From Xanthobacteraceae bacterium (GTDB lineage Bacteria; Pseudomonadota; Alphaproteobacteria; Rhizobiales; Xanthobacteraceae), in NCBI GenBank assembly GCA_030039655.1, contig JASHVC010000341.1, positions 1-5,262 on the forward strand: a stretch of DNA of 5,262 nt, written 5' to 3'. Under the pieces are notes generated by a model, which was not told the origin of the DNA, ran no database searches, and saw only the letters and a program-made list of their open reading frames with translations. Each line of letters starts with the position of its first letter. Position 1 is the stretch's first letter. The position numbers and the translations under genes were made by a program. Positions 1-4,864 of the stretch are shown in pieces.

Positions 1-33
1 CAAAAGGCGAAAAACTCACCGCGAGCAAATCTA

Positions 34-57
34 GTCCGCTGCCCCCGATGAGCGGAC
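34..57. repeat. Inverted repeat GTCCGCT/AGCGGAC, possible dispersed intergenic repeat
   Basis: The arms GTCCGCT (34-40) and AGCGGAC (51-57) are perfect 7-base complements around a 10-base spacer. The right arm is followed by CTCAATG. The arm GTCCGCT occurs again at 4359-4365 in the other gene-free stretch. From memory this 'GTCCGCT ... AGCGGACCTCA' pattern is common between genes in Bradyrhizobium and relatives. Membership of a dispersed family is therefore inference, while the inverted repeat itself is directly visible. Confidence 0.4.
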
Positions 58-114
58 CTCAATGAGACCCGTCGGCACTTCGGCCTCGGGCCAAACGGGG
101 ACATGCAGCAAAGG

Positions 115-147
115 AGACGGGCCGACGCACGGATGGCCGGCCCGTCT
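115..147 (-). terminator. Hairpin after the sulfatase stop, probable terminator
   Basis: Read on the minus strand, a 10-base stem AGACGGGCCG (147-138) pairs with CGGCCCGTCT (124-115) around a 13-base loop. It begins about 6 bases after the sulfatase stop codon. The following bases are CCTTTGCTG, so the T-run is poor. The position and stem strength suit transcription termination or 3'-end protection of the FGE-sulfatase mRNA. The weak T-run makes a textbook intrinsic terminator less certain. Confidence 0.5.
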
Positions 148-152
148 TGTCG

Positions 153-1829
153 TCAGTCTTGGCCCGAATTCGGCGTTGTAAGCTTATCCATAACATCACT
201 GACAGTGAAACTTGCGGGCTTGGCGCGAGGCGGAAACTCCTTGAAGCTATCGAGATATCGAGCGACAAGGCCCTGCGCAGGCACTTGGATGAAGATCCGT
301 TTGGTCATCCAGAGTGAATATTCGAGGCTCTCCGGCCCGCGCTCGAAAGGGTCCGAGCGTAGATTGTACAACTTCGGCACTCGCAGCTTGGTGAACTGTC
401 CTGTCCAGACGCCCTGCGGTTGTTCAGGCGATATTTGGTTGTTCTGCTCAAGGAAGGTGATTTTCCACTCCTGATAACGCAGCGCCATGAGGTCACCGTC
501 GTCACTCCAATAGAAAAAATCCTTCCGCGGAGATTCCTTTTCTTCCCCTCTTAGGAAAGGTAGCAGGTTGTAACCATCGAGATGCACCTTAAAGCTCTTG
601 CCGTTCAGCGTTGTGCCCTGCCTCACCTTCTCGACTAATGTCGAGTCGCCATTAGCCGCTGCAAAGGTTGGGATAAAGTCCTCGTGGGCACAGATTTCGT
701 TTATGACGGTTCCGGATTTGATGACGCCAGGCCATCTGACCAGGCACGGGACACGAAATGCACCCTCCCAGTTGGTGGCTTTCTCGCCCCGGAACGGCGT
801 CGAACCGCCATCAGGCCAGGTGATAGCCTCAGCGCCGTTATCGGTGGTGTAGACGACGATGGTGTTGTTGGCCACACCAACGTCATCGAGCAGCTTCAAT
901 AATTGACCGACATGCCCGTCGGTTTCCACCATGCCGTCTGGATAGACGCCGAGACCTGTCACACCCTGAGACGCCGCTTTGAGATGTGTGAAAACGTGCA
1001 TGCGCGTCGTATTGAAATAGCAGAACCACGGCGCGGCAGCTTTACTCTGACGGCGGATGAAATCCTTGGCTGCGGCAAGAAATTCCTCGTCGATTGTCTC
1101 CATCCGCTTGGTGTTTAGCGGCCCCGTATTCTCAATGATCTGCTTGCCGACCCTTCCAAAGGCTGGATCAATCGTTGGATCGTCAACATTCGTCGCTTTT
1201 GTCTTGAGCACACCTCGCGGCCCGAACTTTGCGCGGAAGGCGGGGTTCTTCGGATAATCCGGATTTTCCGGCTCTTCCTCGGCGTTAAGGTGATAGAGAT
1301 TGCCAAAGAACTCGTCGAAGCCGTGCACAGTGGGTAAGTGCTCGTTGCGGTCGCCAAGATGGTTCTTGCCAAATTGACCAGTGGCGTAGCCATACGTCTT
1401 CATCACGTCAGCGACGCTCGGATCGAGAGGACCGAGGCCTAGCGTGGCACCGGGCAGACCAACTTTGGTTAGCCCGGTACGGATCGGAGATTGTCCAGTG
1501 ATGAAAGCGGCGCGTCCGGCCGTGCAGCTTTGTTGTCCATACCAATCTGTGAAGATTGCGCCTTCACGTCCGATGCGGTCGATGTTGGGCGTGCGATAAC
1601 CCATGACGCCCATGTTGTAGGCACTGATATTGTACCAGCCGATGTCATCACCCATGATGAAGAGAATGTTTGGCTTCTTGCCGTTTGGTGACGCGGCCTG
1701 CTGCGCTTGCGCGATACGGACCTGGGTGTTGGCCGCGACTGTCGCGGCCGCAGCAAGGGTGGTGCCGGCCAGCAGCATTTTGCGGCGGCTGACATCGTGC
1801 TTCTTATCGTCCTTCCTCTTTTCGCTCAT
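153..1829 (-). CDS. Arylsulfatase (formylglycine-dependent, sulfatase family), Tat-exported
   Basis: This 558-residue enzyme would hydrolyse sulfate esters. The N-terminus carries a Tat signal, S-R-R-K-M-L-L at 14-20, then an Ala/Thr-rich hydrophobic stretch and a likely cleavage after A-Q-A (about residue 42), so it should act in the periplasm. Family hallmarks appear in order: PNILFIMGDD with metal-binding Asp61/Asp62; C-T-A-G-R at 102-106, whose Cys102 would become formylglycine; G-K-N-H-L-G at 154-159 with Lys155 and His157; R-M-H at 276-278 with His278; T-D-N-G at 329-332 with Asp330/Asn331; and Lys349 in G-E-K. All expected active-site residues are present and the length is usual. An ATG at 1856 is in frame, but the ATG at 1829 has GGGAG six bases upstream and overlaps the FGE stop as ATGA, so I chose 1829. 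The physiological substrate cannot be read from the sequence. Confidence 0.95.
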   Translation of the reverse strand: MSEKRKDDKKHDVSRRKMLLAGTTLAAAATVAANTQVRIAQAQQAASPNGKKPNILFIMGDDIGWYNISAYNMGVMGYRTPNIDRIGREGAIFTDWYGQQSCTAGRAAFITGQSPIRTGLTKVGLPGATLGLGPLDPSVADVMKTYGYATGQFGKNHLGDRNEHLPTVHGFDEFFGNLYHLNAEEEPENPDYPKNPAFRAKFGPRGVLKTKATNVDDPTIDPAFGRVGKQIIENTGPLNTKRMETIDEEFLAAAKDFIRRQSKAAAPWFCYFNTTRMHVFTHLKAASQGVTGLGVYPDGMVETDGHVGQLLKLLDDVGVANNTIVVYTTDNGAEAITWPDGGSTPFRGEKATNWEGAFRVPCLVRWPGVIKSGTVINEICAHEDFIPTFAAANGDSTLVEKVRQGTTLNGKSFKVHLDGYNLLPFLRGEEKESPRKDFFYWSDDGDLMALRYQEWKITFLEQNNQISPEQPQGVWTGQFTKLRVPKLYNLRSDPFERGPESLEYSLWMTKRIFIQVPAQGLVARYLDSFKEFPPRAKPASFTVSDVMDKLTTPNSGQD

Positions 1830-2803
1830 GACTCTCTCCCTCTTCTGATAACGCAACGAAACCCGACGTGACTGGTCGACGTATCGACCGGCTCAGCATG
1901 ACGCGCGGCCGGACGATAGCGGCGGCAATAATTCGGCGCGCAGAGGTGCGAGCCACCCTTGAGCACCCTGCGCGGAATTCTGATGTTCGGTTGGCGCGGG
2001 TCGTAACTTTCGTCCTCGTGCCCGCCGCGCGGATTTTCCGGAATGCAGCACGCCTTTGCAGCGTCGGCCTCGTGTTTTGACGACCACCAATCGGCGGTCC
2101 ATTCCCAGACATTGCCGATCATGTCGTAAATCCCGTAGCCGTTCGGCGGAAACGCCATAACGGGCGACGTCCGCCCGTGGCCGTCGGCCGCGATGTTCAG
2201 ATGCGGAAAGACTCCTTGCCAGGTGTTGGCCATCGGCTTTCCGCCCGGCATGAACTGGTCACCCCAGGCGAACTCTGCGTCTTCCCGCCCGCCGCGCGCG
2301 GCGAATTCCCATTCGGCTTCGGTCGCCAATTCCTTGCCAGCCCATCGCGCGTAAGCCTCGGCGTCGCGGTAAGCAATGTGCACAACCGGATGATCATCGA
2401 GGCCGCCAACGGAGCTGCGTGGGCCGTAGGGCCGCTTCCAGTTGGCGCCGAACTTGAAATTCCACCATTGCGACCAATCACGGAGATCGACGACAGAATT
2501 TGGGGGCGTAAACACTAATGAGCCTGCCCTAAGCATCTTGGGCAATGCGCCAGGATAGTCGCGTGCTTCGGGCGCGCACTCCGCGAAGGTGACGTAGTGC
2601 GTTTCGTTGACGAACTTGCGGAATTGCCGGTTGGTCACCGGCGTGCGGTCGATCCAGAAATCGCCGACGCTGACACGATGGGCTGGCGCTTCCTCGGGGT
2701 AGTGATTGTCTGATCCCATGCGGAACGTGCCGCCGGGAACAAATACCATATCCAAATGCGCGCGCGTTTGCCGCGCGTTTGCCGCCAACCTGACGTCGCC
2801 CAT
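1826..2803 (-). CDS. Formylglycine-generating enzyme (sulfatase-modifying factor, SUMF1/FGE family)
   Basis: This 325-residue protein oxidises the sulfatase-motif cysteine to C-alpha-formylglycine. It spans a full FGE-sulfatase domain: M-V-F-V-P-G-G-T-F-R-M-G at 19-30, W-I-D-R-T-P-V-T-N at 50-58, the H-P-V-V-H-I region at 138-143, E-A-E-W-E-F-A-A-R-G-G at 162-172, N-V-W-E-W-T at 231-236, and G-G-S-H-L-C-A-P-N-Y-C at 283-293. Cys288 and Cys293 match in spacing the two catalytic cysteines of the oxygen-dependent enzymes (Cys336/Cys341 in human FGE), which separates it from FGE-like domain proteins lacking them. No signal peptide is visible, so it should be cytoplasmic. It is first in the operon and shares ATGA with the sulfatase start. 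The ATG at 2803 has a weak AGGCGAG upstream; Met19 (2749) is an alternative, with no clear ribosome site but directly at the conserved domain. Confidence 0.95.
   Translation of the reverse strand: MGDVRLAANARQTRAHLDMVFVPGGTFRMGSDNHYPEEAPAHRVSVGDFWIDRTPVTNRQFRKFVNETHYVTFAECAPEARDYPGALPKMLRAGSLVFTPPNSVVDLRDWSQWWNFKFGANWKRPYGPRSSVGGLDDHPVVHIAYRDAEAYARWAGKELATEAEWEFAARGGREDAEFAWGDQFMPGGKPMANTWQGVFPHLNIAADGHGRTSPVMAFPPNGYGIYDMIGNVWEWTADWWSSKHEADAAKACCIPENPRGGHEDESYDPRQPNIRIPRRVLKGGSHLCAPNYCRRYRPAARHAEPVDTSTSHVGFRCVIRRGRES
1832..1840 (-). promoter_or_regulatory. Ribosome-binding site deciding the sulfatase start
   Basis: On the minus strand GGGAGAGAG lies just before the ATG at 1829, with GGGAG spaced six bases from it. 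The site sits inside the last codons of the FGE gene. Ribosomes finishing FGE (TGA at 1828-1826) would be placed to restart on the overlapping ATG. This supports the 1829 start over the in-frame ATG at 1856. Confidence 0.65.
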
Positions 2804-2859
2804 AGGCTACTCGCCTGAGACGAGTTCGCCCTCACGCTCGTTGTGCAGCTTGACCCTGA

Positions 2860-2882
2860 TTCAAGAACAATTTGTTGCTCAA
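2860..2882. promoter_or_regulatory. Imperfect dyad centred on AACAATTTGTT, candidate operator
   Basis: The core AACAATTTGTT (2866-2876) is a perfect 11-base palindrome with a single central base. Extending to TTC...CAA gives 23 bases in which 8 of 11 positions pair. It lies about 57-80 bases upstream of the FGE start, a usual place for a regulator site on the minus-strand promoter. No regulator gene is in the window, so the binding protein is unknown. Confidence 0.3.
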
Positions 2883-3018
2883 GTCAGGATATTTTTCGTA
2901 ATCCCGCCGAGATAGGTACACGGATACCCATTTGATGCGGCCACCTTGCGCGTGGGCGGGCGGCAATATCTCGCCTTAGCAAACAGATTGAAGCTGTTTT
3001 TGCTGCTCACATCATGCC

Positions 3019-3038
3019 CTGTGTCTAAGACGACACAG
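3019..3038. promoter_or_regulatory. Perfect inverted repeat CTGTGTC/GACACAG, candidate operator
   Basis: The arms CTGTGTC (3019-3025) and GACACAG (3032-3038) are exact complements around a 6-base spacer. The site is about 130 bases upstream of the outer-membrane gene start. No T-run follows on either strand, so an operator is more likely than a terminator. This is inference from symmetry and position. Confidence 0.3.
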
Positions 3039-3168
3039 CTTGCTTCAATTCGGTTGCTTTGCTGCAGATTCCATATTTGGGGCATACGCGCCACCTAGAT
3101 GGATTGGCGGCAATCGACGACAGTCATTCTTTAAGGGAGCTCAGCGAACGCAACGATAGGGGGCAATC

Positions 3169-4296
3169 ATGCGACCAAACAGCCGCGTGGCGCGGCGTTT
3201 TGCGGACAAGCTATTTCGGCATCCATTTAGTGACACGTGCTTCGGGCTGAGGCGCCTTTCGTTCTTGCTCTCATTCACCGCCATCACATTGTCACCAAGC
3301 CTTGCACGCGCGGACGAAGGCGGCGTCAGCTTCTGGCTTCCCGGTCTCTACGGCAGTCTTGCCGCGGCGCCGCAGGTACCTGGATGGGCATTGGGGTTCG
3401 TCGACATTTACACCCCGGTGAGCGCATCCGCGAATGCCGCGGCAGCGCGCGAGGTTACGATCAACAAGTTCTCCGGAACAGTGAATGTCAATCTCAACTT
3501 GAACCTAAGCGCCAGCCCGAACCTAGTGCTGGCCAATCCGACCTACGTGTTTGCGACGCCGGTGTTCGGCGGGCAGTTCGCGGTGAGCATGGCGGGAGCC
3601 TATGGCCGCAGCGTCGCAGACCTCGACGGCACGCTCACGCTTACCGGGCCCGGCGGAGGAACCATCACGCGGCAAGGCGCGATCGACGATGCGCGCGACG
3701 GCTTCAGCGATCTCTACCCATCAGCGACGCTGCGCTGGAACAACGGCATCCATAACTGGATGGTGTATGGCACCGGCGATATTCCGGTCGGCACGTATGA
3801 TTCAAGCCGCCTCGCCAATCTCGGCATCGGCCACGGCGCGATTGACGCCGGCGTCGGCTATACCTATTTCGATCCAAGAACCGGACACGAGTTCTCTGCC
3901 GTCACCGGGTTCACCTATAACCTCGTGAACCCGAGCACCGGCTATCAGAACGGCATCGACTGGCATCTCGACTGGGGCGCTTCTCAGTTTCTAACCAAGA
4001 CCCTTCAAGTCGGCGCCGTTGGATATTTCTACAATCAGCTTACGCCCGACGGCGGTTGCCTGCCGGCGCTATGCCCGTTCGAATCCCGGACGATGGGCAT
4101 CGGGCCTCAGATCGGGTTTATCTTCCCGGGGGCATCATTCCAAACCTATCTCAATGTGAAGGCCTATTGGGATTTCGACACCGACAACCGAGCCTCCGGC
4201 GCGAGTGCGTGGGTAACGTTGGCCTTTTCGCCGAAAGAACCCGTGTCCGAAAGTACGCCTCCGCCAATGCTCACCAAATCGACGCCGCACCAGTAA
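3169..4296 (+). CDS. SphA/MetA-pathway-type outer-membrane transporter protein
   Basis: This 375-residue protein is probably an outer-membrane beta-barrel of the family annotated as SphA-like or 'MetA-pathway of phenol degradation' transporters, thought to admit hydrophobic or aromatic compounds. A long basic N-region (1-28) precedes a hydrophobic segment (29-42) and a cleavage site A-R-A|D at 46-49. The mature start D-E-G-G-V-S-F-W-L-P-G-L-Y-G-S-L-A-A is the part I recognise as typical of the family. Alternating polar/aromatic strands follow to about W348-F353. Cys297 and Cys302 sit in one short loop and could form a disulfide. A 22-residue Pro/Ser/Thr-rich tail follows the last strand. The ATG at 3169 has ATAGGGGG five bases upstream, and no better start precedes the hydrophobic segment. 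It is transcribed divergently from the sulfatase operon. The substrate is unknown. Confidence 0.8.
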   Translation: MRPNSRVARRFADKLFRHPFSDTCFGLRRLSFLLSFTAITLSPSLARADEGGVSFWLPGLYGSLAAAPQVPGWALGFVDIYTPVSASANAAAAREVTINKFSGTVNVNLNLNLSASPNLVLANPTYVFATPVFGGQFAVSMAGAYGRSVADLDGTLTLTGPGGGTITRQGAIDDARDGFSDLYPSATLRWNNGIHNWMVYGTGDIPVGTYDSSRLANLGIGHGAIDAGVGYTYFDPRTGHEFSAVTGFTYNLVNPSTGYQNGIDWHLDWGASQFLTKTLQVGAVGYFYNQLTPDGGCLPALCPFESRTMGIGPQIGFIFPGASFQTYLNVKAYWDFDTDNRASGASAWVTLAFSPKEPVSESTPPPMLTKSTPHQ

Positions 4297-4358
4297 GACG
4301 CGCCCTTTTTGTCCTGCGCCCGAAGAGAACTCAGACAAGAAGGCCGTTGACCAACGAC

Positions 4359-4416
4359 GTCCGCTTTGGGTCAACATCGTCCGAGTTCTCATGTCTGCGT
4401 CATGTCGGTTCTCGCT
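4359..4416. repeat. Degenerate 'GTCCGCT' intergenic repeat patch
   Basis: GTCCGCTTTGGGTCA begins at 4359, and weaker variants GTCCGAG, GTCTGCG and GTCGGTT follow within about 55 bases. The GTCCGCT arm is the same as the one at 34-40. From memory this resembles dispersed, decayed repeats between Bradyrhizobium genes. The resemblance is loose and the boundaries are approximate. Confidence 0.25.
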
Positions 4417-4694
4417 CCAATCGCGTCGAGCAGAGCAACACAAAATTTCACGCTGGGAAAAAATTCGGCGATGTCAGCTAGTCTCGCAACTTCGGCCAAT
4501 ACGCGCCCACGCGCCGAGGTTTCGCGACCTGGACGCGATGGACGTCGGTAAATCAAACCGCGGAGGACCAAGTTCGACTGCGCAGGAGCGCCGCCATGTC
4601 TGCCCGCCCGTAACAGGCCTTGCTTGCTTTTGGATATTGCCGCCGTCGGCTTAAATGGTCGCCGCAGATCAGCGTTCGTTTCGTTGGCTTTCAT

Positions 4695-4744
4695 GCAATG
4701 GGATTTGTCCCATCGCCTTGCCCACTCACAGAGTGGGCTATTTT
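4695..4744 (+). ncRNA. Tandem hairpins, candidate small RNA 3' portion
   Basis: Hairpin one is ATGGGA (4698-4703), loop TTTG, TCCCAT (4708-4713), extended by a mismatch and two more GC pairs (4695-4696 with 4715-4716). Hairpin two is GCCCACTC (4720-4727), loop ACA, GAGTGGGC (4731-4738), followed by TATTTT. Two compact stems ending in a terminator-like stem are a common small-RNA architecture. The 5' end is unknown and no convincing promoter is visible just upstream. The alternative is a terminator plus a chance hairpin. Confidence 0.3.
4720..4744 (+). terminator. Intrinsic terminator candidate
   Basis: A perfect 8-base stem GCCCACTC/GAGTGGGC with a 3-base loop is followed on the plus strand by TATTTTGT. 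The stem is GC-rich and the T-tract moderate. The opposite strand has no T-run, so the direction is plus. It could end a small RNA or a long 3' tail of the outer-membrane gene transcript, and would insulate the gene at 4865 from upstream transcription. Confidence 0.5.
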
Positions 4745-4748
4745 GTGG

Positions 4749-4778
4749 TTGACGCCCGTCCGGCCCCTTGGTTCGCTT
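4749..4778 (+). promoter_or_regulatory. Weak promoter candidate for the right-edge gene
   Basis: TTGACG (4749-4754) is a good -35-like hexamer just after the terminator-like hairpin and about 90-115 bases before the next start codon. With 17-18 bases of spacing the -10 position reads TTCGCT or TCGCTT, which matches the consensus poorly. The call rests mainly on the -35 hexamer and its position. Confidence 0.25.
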
Positions 4779-4836
4779 GAGGCTGCAGAACCCGCGCAAG
4801 AAACAAGAAAACGTGGGTCTCATACGAGGAAACTTG

Positions 4837-4851
4837 GGGCAAGGTTTGCCC
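4837..4851. promoter_or_regulatory. Perfect dyad beside the ribosome-binding site of the 4865 gene
   Basis: GGGCAA (4837-4842) and TTGCCC (4846-4851) are exact complements around GGT. The right arm ends directly against the GAGG ribosome site at 4852-4855. In RNA this would be a small hairpin next to the ribosome site; in DNA it could be an operator in the 5' leader. Six-base stems also arise by chance, so this is tentative. Confidence 0.3.
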
Positions 4852-4855
4852 GAGG
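4852..4855 (+). promoter_or_regulatory. Ribosome-binding site of the right-edge gene
   Basis: GAGG lies nine bases before the ATG at 4865. It supports that start; the frame stays open upstream but offers no better initiation codon with a ribosome site. Confidence 0.5.
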
Positions 4856-4864
4856 CTGCCCATC

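Larger units (their letters stand above)
1..152. other. Non-coding flank downstream of the sulfatase operon
   Basis: No convincing gene lies here. The stretch holds an inverted repeat at 34-57 and a GC-rich hairpin at 115-147, listed separately. Between them, around 86-108, is a segment reading GGGCCAAACGGGGACATGC. From memory it resembles the degenerate 'GGCCAAAAGCGGACAT' pieces scattered through Bradyrhizobium intergenic DNA. Short open frames cross the stretch on both strands, but their translations are Arg/Ser-rich and look like shadows. Confidence 0.6.
2804..3168. promoter_or_regulatory. Divergent intergenic regulatory region between the FGE operon and the outer-membrane gene
   Basis: This 365-base spacer must contain promoters for both divergent units, and no credible gene lies in it. 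It is visibly more AT-rich than the flanking genes, especially at 2860-2900 and 2980-3080. It holds an imperfect dyad at 2860-2882, a perfect 7-base inverted repeat at 3019-3038, and a weak AAACAG/CTGTTT pair at 2981-2999. A possible plus-strand promoter is TTGGCG (3104-3109) with ATTCTT (3126-3131), spaced 16 bases, but the match to consensus is poor. I could not assign a promoter for the minus strand. Confidence 0.5.
4297..4864. other. Gene-free stretch with repeat-like and hairpin elements
   Basis: I see no supportable gene in these 568 bases. A minus-strand open frame (4823 to 4389, 144 codons) crosses most of it, but its product shows no family resemblance, has a mixed Arg/Ser/Pro composition, and is read straight through the hairpins at 4695-4738. 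A remnant of a decayed gene cannot be excluded. The stretch contains a 'GTCCGCT' patch near 4359, tandem hairpins at 4695-4738, a TTGACG hexamer at 4749, and a dyad at 4837-4851. No clear terminator lies immediately after the outer-membrane gene. Confidence 0.55.

Noticed and set aside
471..1854. Shared CTGATAACGCA near 473 and 1845
   Set aside because: An 11-base match in different coding contexts (sulfatase codons versus the FGE end) with no flanking similarity; most likely coincidence.
1830..1856. Upstream ATG at 1856 as the sulfatase start
   Set aside because: It would add nine residues before the Tat signal, lacks a visible ribosome site and overlaps FGE by 31 bases; the ATG at 1829 has GGGAG at good spacing and the classic ATGA overlap.
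2979..3003. AAACAG/CTGTTT pair followed by T residues as a terminator
   Set aside because: Only six AT-rich pairs with a bulged extension, and it lies in a divergent spacer where no transcript is expected to end.
3237..3755. Plus-strand 172-codon frame inside the outer-membrane gene
   Set aside because: The product is extremely Arg-rich, typical of an out-of-frame shadow of a GC-rich gene, and the main frame has a signal peptide and family features.
4389..4823. Minus-strand open frame of 144 codons in the gene-free stretch
   Set aside because: No recognisable family, mixed low-information composition, no good ribosome site noted, and it runs through strong plus-strand hairpins. Kept only as a possible decayed remnant.
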